64,000 nucleotides of DNA, taken from Roseburia sp. AM59-24XD (GTDB lineage Bacteria; Bacillota; Clostridia; Lachnospirales; Lachnospiraceae). Under the pieces are notes generated by a model. The model was not told the DNA's origin. It made no database searches and saw only the letters and a list, made by a program, of their open reading frames with translations. The stretch lies in NCBI RefSeq assembly GCF_003478445.1, contig NZ_QUET01000003.1, forward strand, positions 81,944-145,943, written 5' to 3'. How positions within the stretch are numbered: position 1 is the stretch's first letter; the number at the start of each line of letters is the position of its first letter. Below, piece by piece: positions 26,376 to 35,717 of the stretch. Position numbers and translations under genes: made by a program.

Positions 26376-27175
26376 ATGGAAAATTTAAGCATATTCAAAG
26401 ACAAACTGATTGTAACATTTAACTTAAACGGCTGGCTCCCGATACGGAAAGACATCTCGTTTGGACAGAAACTTGCAAAAGTATCGCAGGAAATCGCATT
26501 TTCGGATCAGCAGCCAATCATTATCATGCTGCAAGAGATGATAGGGGGCAGGGATCGAAAGTACATAGATTTGCTTGAAGAGTATTTCAAAGACTATACA
26601 GTTGTTTTACCTGCTGGGTTCGATTATCACAGACATTCCCGATCTATTCTTTCGGTAACGCTCATCCGGAAGGATGTTCTTGGCAGCTATAAGCTATTCC
26701 AGGTGGATGAGCAGCTTCCGAGCCGCACATGCTGCGTAGTGGCAGAAATCGATGGGGTTCGAACATATATCATTAATGCTCACGTAGTACAGATTCAGAA
26801 CTTCCGGAATCAAGCCAGCTGGTACATTCAGGAGAGAAAGCGTTTGCACGCAAGACAGTGGCGGTTATTACATGAATTTTTACACGAACACAGGGAATCG
26901 AATGTAATACTGGGGGGAGACCTCAGGAAGGACGGGACGGGGAGAATATATCGATGATCAGAAAAGATGGTTACATTATGGATGACTGGGGTTTCCCGAC
27001 CGTGAAGAACGCTTTTTTTAAAGAAGAGCCCATTGACCATCTGGCGTTCTCTATTAGTGCAAAGGAAATTTATGGGGCAACGGATCTAGAGATAATGTTC
27101 AGCGTTTGTGATTATAATAGTGAGCTTGGAGCATATAGTGATCATTTCCCACTGTATAATCTCCCCATGAATTAA
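26376..27175 (+). pseudogene. Endonuclease/exonuclease/phosphatase-like protein, frameshifted near 26915-26923
   Basis: The first part reads LIVTFNLNGW, then IIIMLQEMIGG (metal-ligand Glu of the EEP fold), then a loop with DYHRHSRS, then TYIINAHVV and VILGGDL. These fit a metal-dependent phosphoesterase of the DNase I/Exo III superfamily. The frame stops at 26957, while the remaining strands (YIMDDWGFPTV, then the terminal SDHFPLYN with its catalytic Asp-His) continue in the adjacent frame. One missing base around CTCAGG or in the preceding G run joins them. Rejoined it has about 266 residues and all expected motifs, so it may be intact in the organism. Start 26376 follows GGAGG. Confidence 0.7.
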
Positions 27176-27198
27176 CTAATTTTAGTACACCGGAGTGG

Positions 27199-29184
27199 AT
27201 GCGGATGCATCAGGAAGAGCTGGGCTGTGATCGTTCCGGCATTGATGAAAAGAATGTGAACAGCGTGAACCAATATCTCAAGGGTTGCAATGACTATGTA
27301 GCATCTATCACAGACTTTGATATTGCGACCATGGAAATGGACATATATGTAGCCGGTTCCGTGCGCAACATGCATAAGTTCAAACTGGAAGAGGTTGTGC
27401 ATCCGGAGTCTGATAAATGCAAATGGGAGCTTAGTCATCAAGAGGAGATTACCATTGAAGCGTATAAATATGCCGTGGACAACACCTGCTACATGACAAG
27501 ATACAGTGTGCTTTTCGAAAAATTTGGAATTGAATTCAGAGAACCGCTCTACGATCCTTTCCCGTTTCGTGTTGAAGAGAAAATTCTAGAGGAGCAAACG
27601 CTGACTTTGGAGGAGTGCAGACAGAGAGCCCATGAGATATTGGGCTCTTCGAGTCTGTACGAAGAATTGGACAGGATCTATTCACCGGAAAATCAGCAAA
27701 TTTATAAGGGGCATCCGGTACATTATCTGATCAGCGCAGGGGCGTGGGGAGCGGCTGAAGATATTTATGAACTTTTGATCAAAGCGTTGTACAATAATAA
27801 AAGACTTATATCAAACCGCATTACTCTGTTTCGGGAAGTACAGCGAAAAGGTTATAAAGACAGTCGCTATCAGAAGGTGATAAAAGCGGGAGAAGGCGGG
27901 ACGGTGATCATTGAATCGAAAAGCAATGAGGGAATGGGGTGTTTCGCAACGGATTTTCATGAGTTTACAAAGCGTACCGGTGAGATTCTGGAGAAGCAGA
28001 AAAAGGATACCCTTTTCATATTCGTAGAGATCACCGGCAAATCGCTAAATGACGATGATGCGATCGATAACATTTTGAAAAAGGCTGATATTATACAGAT
28101 TACAGAGGGAACAGGAACCTTGCAGGATGCCCGAAATTACCTGACAGAGCTTGTGGAGCAGGTGGATTTTGGGACAGAAGATAAAAGTGATGTGTATGAT
28201 TATCTTGCAGAGGCAGAAACTTATTCCGTGACAGACATATTTAATGCGTACAATGCATGGTATGGAAGTGGGCTCAAGACCCATGTGTATAGGGCGTATC
28301 GGGAGAAGAAAAGTTTTCAGGTGGAAGTGACAAGGGTTCCCAACAAACCATACGACACCTTGCAGGAAATGATCGGATTAACAGAGGTAAAAACAGTGAT
28401 TGATGAGATCATTGCGGCATCAAAAGTTGTCCGGGCGAGAGAGCGAATGGGCTTAAATACGCAGGGAGCCTCTTTTCATATGATGTTTTCCGGTAATCCC
28501 GGGACTGCCAAGACCTCCGTGGCGAGACTTCTGTGCAAGATTTTAAAAGAGGAGTCTGCGATCAGCAGCGGGCGGTTTGTGGAGTGTGGAAGACAGGATC
28601 TTGTTGCCAAGTATGTTGGGTGGACAGCCCGCATGGTAGAGGACAAGTTTAAGGAGGCGCAGGGAGGCATACTGTTTATTGATGAGGCGTATGCACTGGT
28701 CGATAGCAGTAATACCTATGGTGCGGAAGCAATCAACACGGTTGTGCAGATGATGGAAAATTACCGGGATAGCGTCATCGTTATCTTTGCCGGGTATTCG
28801 GAGAAGATGCAGACATTTCTCGAACAGAACGAGGGGTTGAAAAGCCGTATTGCGTTTCATTTGTCATTTCCGGATTATTCACCGGAGGAATTGACAGATA
28901 TTTTAACGTTGATGTCCCAAAAACGGGACTATCAGATCGACGAAGAAGCAAAAGAATATTGCAAAGAACTTTTCTGCAATGCCGTAAAAGAAGACAACTT
29001 CGGAAATGGCAGATATGTAAGAAATATTCTGGACCAGGCGATCATAAAACAGTCTGCGCGTATTCTGAAAATGGAGACCAGAGAAGACATTTCCAGAGAA
29101 GAGATCTGCCGGTTGAAACGGGAGGATTTCAGGATTCACGAAATTGTAAAAAATAACGAAAAGCGGATAGGGTTTGCGGGATGA
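27199..29184 (+). CDS. Tandem AAA ATPase, CbbX/SpoVK type
   Basis: 661 residues. The C-terminal 270 residues are a canonical CbbX/SpoVK-like AAA module: Walker A FSGNPGTAKTSVA, Walker B GGILFIDEAYAL, and an arginine region GLKSRIAFHL. An earlier section (HYLISAGAWGAAEDIYELL, then GGTVIIESKSN and LFIFVEITGK) has the spacing of a second, degenerate AAA domain without a P-loop. The first 150 residues are unknown. CbbX-type ATPases remodel or thread protein partners. The start is uncertain because the frame is open upstream of 27199; GGAG lies just before it. It overlaps the next gene by 4 bases. Confidence 0.8.
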   Translation: MRMHQEELGCDRSGIDEKNVNSVNQYLKGCNDYVASITDFDIATMEMDIYVAGSVRNMHKFKLEEVVHPESDKCKWELSHQEEITIEAYKYAVDNTCYMTRYSVLFEKFGIEFREPLYDPFPFRVEEKILEEQTLTLEECRQRAHEILGSSSLYEELDRIYSPENQQIYKGHPVHYLISAGAWGAAEDIYELLIKALYNNKRLISNRITLFREVQRKGYKDSRYQKVIKAGEGGTVIIESKSNEGMGCFATDFHEFTKRTGEILEKQKKDTLFIFVEITGKSLNDDDAIDNILKKADIIQITEGTGTLQDARNYLTELVEQVDFGTEDKSDVYDYLAEAETYSVTDIFNAYNAWYGSGLKTHVYRAYREKKSFQVEVTRVPNKPYDTLQEMIGLTEVKTVIDEIIAASKVVRARERMGLNTQGASFHMMFSGNPGTAKTSVARLLCKILKEESAISSGRFVECGRQDLVAKYVGWTARMVEDKFKEAQGGILFIDEAYALVDSSNTYGAEAINTVVQMMENYRDSVIVIFAGYSEKMQTFLEQNEGLKSRIAFHLSFPDYSPEELTDILTLMSQKRDYQIDEEAKEYCKELFCNAVKEDNFGNGRYVRNILDQAIIKQSARILKMETREDISREEICRLKREDFRIHEIVKNNEKRIGFAG

Positions 29185-29591
29185 AGAATAAGGAGGACAA
29201 ATTGAAAAAAGATGAATTAGAGCAGAAATATTATAATGAGCATATTCCGGTTCAAGACGATTCCGGCATTTGGAGGGTGCAGACGGGTCATGGACTTGAA
29301 AGCGGAGATATTAATTATATTGCAGGAGAGTTTTCCGGAATGTGTTTGATCTATCATTTTATGCATAATGGTGAGATGGATCATGTTCATAGGTTTGAGG
29401 ATGTTTTGGCAGAGCTTTTGCAAGACCCGGAACATGTAGATATTGTGACGGATCATGTAGAATATTCAGAACAGCAGATCCAGATGGTTAAAGCAATAAA
29501 GAGGGCAGTGTCATTTGTAGATTCACATCACAGACCGATGACCATGGAAGAACTGCGTAGAAACAGAACGGGAGAGGATTATGAGAATTGA
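29181..29591 (+). CDS. Unknown acidic protein coupled to the AAA ATPase
   Basis: 136 residues, no family recognised. The ATG overlaps the ATPase stop (ATGA), so the two are translationally coupled. The chain is acidic and His-rich in the middle (MCLIYHFMHNGEMDHVHRFEDV, shown only in part by MHNGEMDHVHRF), with a C-terminal helix ending in HRPMTMEELRRNRTG. The close coupling argues for a stoichiometric partner of the ATPase. Confidence 0.55.
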   Translation: MKNKEDKLKKDELEQKYYNEHIPVQDDSGIWRVQTGHGLESGDINYIAGEFSGMCLIYHFMHNGEMDHVHRFEDVLAELLQDPEHVDIVTDHVEYSEQQIQMVKAIKRAVSFVDSHHRPMTMEELRRNRTGEDYEN

Positions 29592-29655
29592 TTGTGTGTT
29601 AAAAGACGGAGACAATTGTCTGGCTGTCAATGAAATACACAAGACCGGGAGGTGA
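29581..29655 (+). CDS. Possible 24-residue small protein or leader peptide
   Basis: ATG at 29581, preceded by GGGAGAGG at suitable spacing, encodes MRIDCVLKDGDNCLAVNEIH plus four residues. It overlaps the previous gene by 11 bases, and its stop lies within the ribosome site of the next gene. It may couple translation of 29660-30292, or it may be the degraded start of a longer gene. Confidence 0.35.
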   Translation: MRIDCVLKDGDNCLAVNEIHKTGR

Positions 29656-29659
29656 TAGT

Positions 29660-30292
29660 TTGTCTAAGCTTGTTAATGGATATAATGCGGTGCTGATTTC
29701 AGCGGATGTCACTGTTGGGCAAAATATAGATGGCTGTAAAAATGACATTGGCAAAAACGGTCAATTAACGATATGGGAATCTGAGAATTTACACCCGGGC
29801 CGGAAATACATAAGGTTCCAAACGGCAGATCATTCCGTCGAAATACAGACTGCCTGCGGCGATATCAGCATCTCAAATGATATATTTGAAATATCGACAC
29901 AGTCAGGTGCGAACACGTATAGATTTAAGCTTCTGGAGCACATTCAAACAATTGATTTTAGAATGAAATTACCGGAGCGGTATTGGCATATCTGTAATGG
30001 TTGCGGAAAAAGAGAGTTTTTATCCAGCAAAGAAGCATTTGAGCAGGGCTGGGATTATCCGGGACCGGACGGAATATATAAGACAATGCCTAATTATGGC
30101 TTTGGAACGATAGCGCCACGGACTTGCGGCGATTGTTGTATCGCCATGGACAAGTTATATCTGGCGTTGGCAACGAAGAGTGAGTCAGTGGAAGAAGTGA
30201 TGAGGGAAGAGAAGGAAACGCTGGAAAGAATACAAAATGAGCCGTGGTCTTTGATGGAATCAGAGGAGGATATGGGTGGTGAGCATGGATAG
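29660..30292 (+). CDS. Unknown protein with Cys-pair metal-site motifs
   Basis: About 210 residues from a TTG at 29660, with GGGAGGTG 5 bases upstream. The N-terminal half is beta-rich (LVNGYNAVLISADVTVGQNI, then HSVEIQTACGD). The C-terminal half has a CNGCGKREF motif, later APRTCGDCCIAMDKLY, together a plausible four-cysteine zinc site. It ends in a long charged helix. No known family. It is the last gene of the block that begins at 25941 and runs convergent to the lipid operon. Confidence 0.55.
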   Translation: MSKLVNGYNAVLISADVTVGQNIDGCKNDIGKNGQLTIWESENLHPGRKYIRFQTADHSVEIQTACGDISISNDIFEISTQSGANTYRFKLLEHIQTIDFRMKLPERYWHICNGCGKREFLSSKEAFEQGWDYPGPDGIYKTMPNYGFGTIAPRTCGDCCIAMDKLYLALATKSESVEEVMREEKETLERIQNEPWSLMESEEDMGGEHG

Positions 30293-30311
30293 GGGTGACA
30301 TAGAATGGACA

Positions 30312-30944
30312 TCATTGCCGGATAGCTTTTTGTATTCTCCCGGCCAGCCGGAAGCCTGCTTCAAACACAACGATCCCTCCAAATACATCGGCGATCACAT
30401 GCTGCTTGATAAACAGCGTAGACGCGAACACGCCCAGGGACATGATGAGCGTGGCGGTCTGATAGGTGCGGTTTGACTTCTTGAGCAGAAAGGAAGCACG
30501 GATGCAGCACCAGCTCTCGAGGCAGTGGATCGACGGGAACAGATTCACCGGTGGGTCGAAGGTGTAGATCAGGCGGACCAGACGGTTGCACAGATCAGTT
30601 CCGGTCACCTCAGGACGTGCGAGCGTGGTTGGAAGGAACACGAAGAAGAACAGACAGATGAGCTTTGCGATGATGTTGCCGAAGGCGAAGCGGTAGCAGA
30701 GCTCTTTGCTGTCTCTGGCGATCAGAAGATAGTTCAGCCCCCACTGTACGAAGGCGAGGACATAGAACAGAACGAAGGGTGCAAGAAACGGCAGCGCCGT
30801 ATCAAGCGGCGTTTCCAGCGAAGAGAATGTCAGGAAATGCCGTAGCTGTGCGATTCCCATGTAGACGCAGGAGTTTACAAGCAGTGCAAGTGCAAGGGGT
30901 TTAATTGCATATTTCGGTATCAACGGGTTCGTTTGCTTTAGCAT
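30312..30944 (-). CDS. PAP2-type membrane phosphatase/transferase
   Basis: About 211 residues with some six hydrophobic helices. The motifs FPSIHCLESW and, further on, FIKQHVIADVFGG match the phosphatase signature with both histidines and the aspartate (H...H-x3-D), as in PAP2/inositol-phosphorylceramide-synthase relatives. It would cleave or transfer a lipid phosphate at the membrane. Its start overlaps the end of psd by about 45 bases, with GAGAGG upstream, so it is the last gene of a phospholipid operon. The exact substrate is unknown. Confidence 0.82.
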   Translation of the reverse strand: MLKQTNPLIPKYAIKPLALALLVNSCVYMGIAQLRHFLTFSSLETPLDTALPFLAPFVLFYVLAFVQWGLNYLLIARDSKELCYRFAFGNIIAKLICLFFFVFLPTTLARPEVTGTDLCNRLVRLIYTFDPPVNLFPSIHCLESWCCIRASFLLKKSNRTYQTATLIMSLGVFASTLFIKQHVIADVFGGIVVFEAGFRLAGRIQKAIRQ

Positions 30945-31746
30945 GTCCAATTACCTCTCCCAGCTTCACCGGGGTTTCGTTGCCGGTTGACGAGTTCTTT
31001 AAAATGGCAGGATCGATCTGAACCTTTCCGGGCTCCGTCAGCAGTATGATCGTGGAGCCGCCGTACTGGAAGAAGCCCTTTTCGCTGCCGCGGACAGCCG
31101 TTCCTTTTCCTTCGTGGTTTACGATACGACCGACCAGCATTGCGCCGACCTCCATCTGCACAATGGTTCCAAGCTGATCCGTGCGGATCAGCGTATATTC
31201 GCGGCTGTTCTCGGTAAATACAGGACGGCTCGCGAGGGCCACCGGACGAACGGTGTGAAGAACGCCGGGGATACGGCGGTTGCGGCTTTTGGCACCGGAA
31301 TCAACATAGCAGTAGCGGTGGTAATGATTGACGCACAACCGGAATACCAGACAATAACCGCCCTCGTAATGGCGGGCAAGCTTGTGGCTGCGGAGAAGCG
31401 AGGTGAGCGTGTAGCTGCTCTGCTTCACCGGAAGCACGGTGTCTTTTTCAATCTTCCACACGGACAGAAGTCCATCGCAGGGTGCAATTAGGTGTTTCGG
31501 ATCCGGATCGACCGGGCGAAGCCCCTCGCGGATCTTGCGGGAGAAGAAATCGTTAAAGCTTCGGATATGATCTGTCTCGTAATCCTCAATCCGGATATTG
31601 TTTGTCTGAATAAACGGTCTGACTAGAAAATGGGACAGAGAAGAATCCAGAAAACGACCACACAGTTTGGACAGAGCCGGTGCCGTCAGGGGCTTCAAAA
31701 GCATTCTGCCCGGAATGGTGTGATACAGAAAATCAAGCATGTCCAT
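30901..31746 (-). CDS. psd: Phosphatidylserine decarboxylase proenzyme
   Basis: 281 residues. The autocleavage site appears as FFQYGGSTIILL: the GST serine becomes the pyruvoyl cofactor, so this is the GGST version of the LGST motif. IAPCDGLLSVW and VNHYHRYCYVDSG are typical, the latter with the histidine pair used in processing. It converts phosphatidylserine to phosphatidylethanolamine. It starts 12 bases after pssA ends, confirming the pathway. Confidence 0.93.
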   Translation of the reverse strand: MDMLDFLYHTIPGRMLLKPLTAPALSKLCGRFLDSSLSHFLVRPFIQTNNIRIEDYETDHIRSFNDFFSRKIREGLRPVDPDPKHLIAPCDGLLSVWKIEKDTVLPVKQSSYTLTSLLRSHKLARHYEGGYCLVFRLCVNHYHRYCYVDSGAKSRNRRIPGVLHTVRPVALASRPVFTENSREYTLIRTDQLGTIVQMEVGAMLVGRIVNHEGKGTAVRGSEKGFFQYGGSTIILLTEPGKVQIDPAILKNSSTGNETPVKLGEVIGHAKANEPVDTEICN

Positions 31747-31758
31747 GTCGAAAGACTC

Positions 31759-32463
31759 CTATCGTTTGATGTGCAGCAGAGCAAGGATCAAAATAATAAA
31801 TTCAATGGCGCCAAAAATGATCAGGATTGCAATGCCACGGTTCTGCGGTTTCTTAATGTGGAAACGGAACAGGAACAAGAATCCGGTCACGATCATTACT
31901 CCGAAATAGAGAAGCGTCAGATCAGCCCGCAGCAGAAGATGCAGGAGCAGCACGGCAGGGAAGATCAGAGCTGCCGATGTGACAGGAAGTCCGGTATAAA
32001 TCTTTGCACCGCTTTCATCGCGATTCTGATCCTCTTCCTCCATCACGTTAAAATATGCCAGACGGATCATCGCTGCCAGAACATAAAGAACAGCGACGAA
32101 GGTCAGTATATATGTAGCAGGCTTCTGGTAGTTACTTAAAATATAACAGGTGAAGCCGGAAAGTCCGGGAATGTGGATCGCATAGCGAAGCAGAGAAATG
32201 CCGATGCATGCCGGCAGCACACCAAAGGCAACCAGATCCGAAAGAGAATCGATCTGAATACCGAACTTTTTCATTTGTTCTGTGCGGTTCTTTTTGCTTC
32301 TTGCAACCTTGCCGTCAAATGTGTCGCACAAGCCCGAGAACAGCAGAAAAAACATCCCAAGATAAGGATGTCCGACGCCGTTTAAGCAGAGCATAATGCC
32401 GGTTGTACCCGACAGCAGTGAAAGGTAAGTAAGTATCACAGTATAATCATAGAATCCAATCAT
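31759..32463 (-). CDS. pssA: CDP-diacylglycerol-serine O-phosphatidyltransferase
   Basis: 234 residues, membrane protein with several helices. The CDP-alcohol phosphatidyltransferase signature is complete: DTFDGKVAR, 12 residues, GIQIDSLSD, i.e. D-G-x2-A-R...G-x3-D-x3-D. It makes phosphatidylserine, which the adjacent psd decarboxylates. Its start lies one base from the stop of the flippase-like gene, so they are tightly coupled. Confidence 0.92.
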   Translation of the reverse strand: MIGFYDYTVILTYLSLLSGTTGIMLCLNGVGHPYLGMFFLLFSGLCDTFDGKVARSKKNRTEQMKKFGIQIDSLSDLVAFGVLPACIGISLLRYAIHIPGLSGFTCYILSNYQKPATYILTFVAVLYVLAAMIRLAYFNVMEEEDQNRDESGAKIYTGLPVTSAALIFPAVLLLHLLLRADLTLLYFGVMIVTGFLFLFRFHIKKPQNRGIAILIIFGAIEFIILILALLHIKR

Positions 32464-32464
32464 T

Positions 32465-33517
32465 TTATTTCTCCATTTTTAATTTTTTCTGACGTATTAT
32501 GTAGCCGGCGATCACTGCGATCAGGCTGACAATAATACAGATGTAGAACGATAGACCGCGACTTAAGATCTCCAGACGGAAAGCCTCATCGCGGGTCATC
32601 AGCCGGCAGTATCCATTGAGCATCAGATAATCGGTGACGCCCATACCGCCGGGGATCGGCACGCAATTGGAACCAAGTACCACATAGATCTGTGTTGCTA
32701 GCAGATGTGGCAGCCTGCGCAGATCCCCATGAATCGCACGAAAGGAAAAAAGCGTGACGATAATCTGGGATAATCGCTGGCAAAGATTCAGAAGATACAC
32801 CTTCCGGAGCATCTTCTTTCCATTAAATACAACAGACACACATTGGCTGTATTTGGTAATGGAGGATGCGAGCTTGCGTTCGATCCGGTCGGCGAGCCGG
32901 CTGCAGTGAAGCCTGCGCAGCAGTCCGGTAATACCACGTCCGGCAGCCAGTATCAGCGACTGACGCTTTAACAGCAGATAAAATAAAATACCAAGACCCG
33001 TAAGGATCAATCCGCCAGCAATGATCAGGATGCGGCAGAAGAGATTGAAGTTTAAAAATATCCCCGGGAAAAGTAAAATATCGGCAATGCCGATCGTGAT
33101 GATCGCCAGAGTGTACATAATGAGATTCAGCAAAAGTGCTGTCATTACAGCAGTTCCCGGAATCTTATCCTGCATCATGAAAAAGGCGCTGGCGGGCTGT
33201 CCGCCGGAAGCCGACGGTGTAATAGCAGAAAAATACACATCTGCAGCGGCATAGACAAAGCCCTGTGTTCGTTTTGTGGGATATCCCATATGTCGGACAA
33301 TGACACGAAGAGCCTCTCCCTCAAACCAGATAAATCCCAGTGCGCCGATCGAAGCAGGAATCAGACCCCATAGAGAGGCATCGCGCAGATCTGCGATAAG
33401 TTCATTTAAGGAAATACCGCTTCCCTTTAATACAGCGTAAATGGTAAATGCGGCAAGGATCAGTGTCACGATACAGCAGATGAGCGTATTTATATTTTGA
33501 CGTAATATGTTCTTCAT
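32465..33517 (-). CDS. Lysylphosphatidylglycerol synthase transmembrane domain (flippase-like) protein
   Basis: 350 residues with about eight hydrophobic helices and a conserved loop (SASGGQPASAFFMMQ) typical of the LPG_synthase_TM/AglD2 family. Such domains form the flippase half of MprF; the lysyl-transferase half is missing. First gene of the operon with pssA, psd and PAP2, so it may move an aminophospholipid between leaflets. That is inference from context. The start at 33517 is the first plausible methionine. Confidence 0.85.
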   Translation of the reverse strand: MKNILRQNINTLICCIVTLILAAFTIYAVLKGSGISLNELIADLRDASLWGLIPASIGALGFIWFEGEALRVIVRHMGYPTKRTQGFVYAAADVYFSAITPSASGGQPASAFFMMQDKIPGTAVMTALLLNLIMYTLAIITIGIADILLFPGIFLNFNLFCRILIIAGGLILTGLGILFYLLLKRQSLILAAGRGITGLLRRLHCSRLADRIERKLASSITKYSQCVSVVFNGKKMLRKVYLLNLCQRLSQIIVTLFSFRAIHGDLRRLPHLLATQIYVVLGSNCVPIPGGMGVTDYLMLNGYCRLMTRDEAFRLEILSRGLSFYICIIVSLIAVIAGYIIRQKKLKMEK

Positions 33518-33695
33518 AGAATAGCTCCTGTTTGTAGTTCATTGAATGGGGAAATAAGCATGAGCTTTCCAAGTTACCTACTAACTATAACATAAAATAA
33601 ATGAGAATTGGCGTTTCTCAATAAAATAAAGGAAAAAAATCAGAAAAACATATGGTTCATGCTGAAAAAAGCTTCCGGCGAATCTGCCGGGATAT

Positions 33696-34403
33696 TTACC
33701 GGAACATATAGGAGAAATATGCCTCCTTAAACGCCGCAGAATTATTGCGGGAAATAGGGATCTGCGTGCCGTTTTTCGTGTGGATCGTCGTCTTGGTGAA
33801 CTGATCGACATGATCCAGATTCACAATGTAGCTGCGGTGACATTTGAAAAAGCCCTCATCCAGAGAGAAAATCTCCTCGCAGTGGGAGAAAAGCTCGCGG
33901 ATCTCAAGGGTGGTGTTGTTGGACAGGCAGACCTGCACCAGCTTATTCTGCGCCTCCAGATAATCGACATCGTCCAGCGTGATGCGGCAGAAGCCCGAAG
34001 AAGTCTGGGCGGTAAAGGTTTCCTTTTCACGGTGCAGAGTCTGGGTGAAATCATCCATAGCGGCAAAGAGCTTCTCCGGGTCGACCGGCTTCATCAGGTA
34101 ATTGAGTGCCTTCACCTCATAGGAATCCACGGCAAATTCGCGGGAAGAGGTCAGGAAAATGATCGGAACCGATTGATGCTCCTGACGCAGCTCCTTCGCG
34201 GTATCCATACCGTTGAGCAAAGGCATGATGATGTCCAGAATGATCAGATCCATGCAGTGGGTGTGGTGCGCCCGGATCAGATCATCGCCGTTGGAAAAAC
34301 GGTAAAGAGTCACATCGACATGATGCTTCGATGCCCACTTTTCCAATAGCGCGACAGTCGTATTGATAAATTGTACCTCGTCATCACAGATTGCTATCTT
34401 CAT
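33696..34403 (-). CDS. LytTR-type response regulator
   Basis: 235 residues. The receiver domain has the phosphoacceptor Asp in LIILDIIMPLLNG and the switch Lys in LNYLMKPVDPE. The C-terminal LytTR DNA-binding domain shows YLEAQNKLVQV, then FFKCHRSYIVNLDHV. It pairs with the histidine kinase 49 bases upstream on the same strand. Regulators of this class control quorum sensing, bacteriocins or cell-wall genes; no agrB/agrD-type peptide genes were seen nearby. Confidence 0.9.
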   Translation of the reverse strand: MKIAICDDEVQFINTTVALLEKWASKHHVDVTLYRFSNGDDLIRAHHTHCMDLIILDIIMPLLNGMDTAKELRQEHQSVPIIFLTSSREFAVDSYEVKALNYLMKPVDPEKLFAAMDDFTQTLHREKETFTAQTSSGFCRITLDDVDYLEAQNKLVQVCLSNNTTLEIRELFSHCEEIFSLDEGFFKCHRSYIVNLDHVDQFTKTTIHTKNGTQIPISRNNSAAFKEAYFSYMFR

Positions 34404-34452
34404 AAAAATCCTGCGTTCCTTTCTCTGCCTGTAAACATTATGTCTCTGATAT

Positions 34453-35717
34453 TTACACGATGATCCTCAGAATAAACATATGGTCGGAAACGGAAAAATG
34501 ATACTGACCATGCAGCTGTTCTACATAGTATACAATACTTTTGACTCCGATGCCATGTCCTTTTCGGGTAGAAGCGGGAATCCCGTCAACAAACTTTGGA
34601 ATCTGGTCGACCGGATTTTCGATTTCTAGAAGAAGCTGGTGGTTCTTCTGAGTGATCGTCAGTCTTGCCCAGCCATCATCTGCCGACGACTGCTCCAGTG
34701 CGTGCATTGCATTTTCGAGCGCATTGGACAGGATCGTACAAATTGCAATATCCGGGCATGGAAGCTCTGCCTGCGTGCGGATATTGCATTCAAGACGCAG
34801 GTCCTTTTCCGTGAAACGTGTCTGGTAGATCGAAATCACGGAATTAAGCGTGTCGTTTTTGCTGTAGGTCGTGATGACTGTGTCGTCATAGGCGTCGTTG
34901 ATCTCCTGAATATATTTCTGCGCCTGTTCCGGGTCGTTTTGCAGAAATGTCTGGATCATATTCAGGTGATGACGCATATCGTGCCGCAGGATGGAAAGCT
35001 CCTGCCGGCTGTTCCGTACCTGATCGATCTCCTTCTGGATCGACATGAGCTGTATTTCCATCAGGTCGCTGTACTGGCGGATTTCCTGCTTTTGCTCGAA
35101 TTCTTTAAAATACACAAGAAGAAAAATCAAATATGCAATGCAGAAAGCGAAGCCATAAATTCCACAACTGCTTTATTGCCGGAATAGAGAAGATTGGAAA
35201 ACTTCGTTGTTGCATAGTCAAAGATATAGTATACGAGAGGAAGGAATCCGATAATGCAAAGCTCCCTTTTGTCCTTGGCAAAAATTGCCGCCGTGGTGCG
35301 GCAGACAAAACGGCTGAGGATCACAAAGACCAGAAGCGTTGTGATAATACGCGAGAGATAATAGCACCAATCCTGACGGGTGAGGTCGAGTGCGAAAAGA
35401 CCGACCCAGGTGCTGATCTGACAGCTCAAATAGGCAGAAAAAACAGAGGTCAGACTGGAAATCAGCGGGTAATGATAATAAAGAACTAAAAATATCACCA
35501 AAGGGAGATGGATCACAAAAGGATAAAGCTCCTTGGCAAAAAGCGAGCCGTACAGAAATGATACGACCAGATATAATAATCCTTCTCCGCACGAAAACAG
35601 AAACAGTGTACCGATATTGCGGCGGTTCTGTTTCACGCCAAGGAAAAAGGCAGAAATATAGATGCCGTAAAGCATGGTTGTTAAATTGTGAATACCAGAC
35701 AGGATCTGTACCAGCAT
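34453..35717 (-). pseudogene. GHKL sensor histidine kinase (AgrC-like), frameshifted near 35153
   Basis: The N-terminal part has five or six transmembrane helices and ends prematurely (EFMASLSALHI). The C-terminal part has a helix, the dimerisation box with the phosphorylated His (LSILRHDMRHHLNM) and the GHKL ATPase (NALENAMHALEQS, then GHGIGVKSI). Adding one base in the GG at 35153-35154 (minus strand ATGGCTTCGC) restores FAFCIAYLIFLLVYF across the break. Rejoined it has about 422 residues. The start near 35717 follows GGGGGAGG. Confidence 0.8.

Noticed and set aside
34639-35187. 182-codon plus-strand frame over the histidine kinase
   Set aside because: Antisense to the GHKL kinase; no ribosome site.
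33696-35717. An agr quorum-sensing locus
   Set aside because: The kinase and LytTR regulator fit, but no agrB-like protease or agrD-like peptide gene was found within several kilobases.
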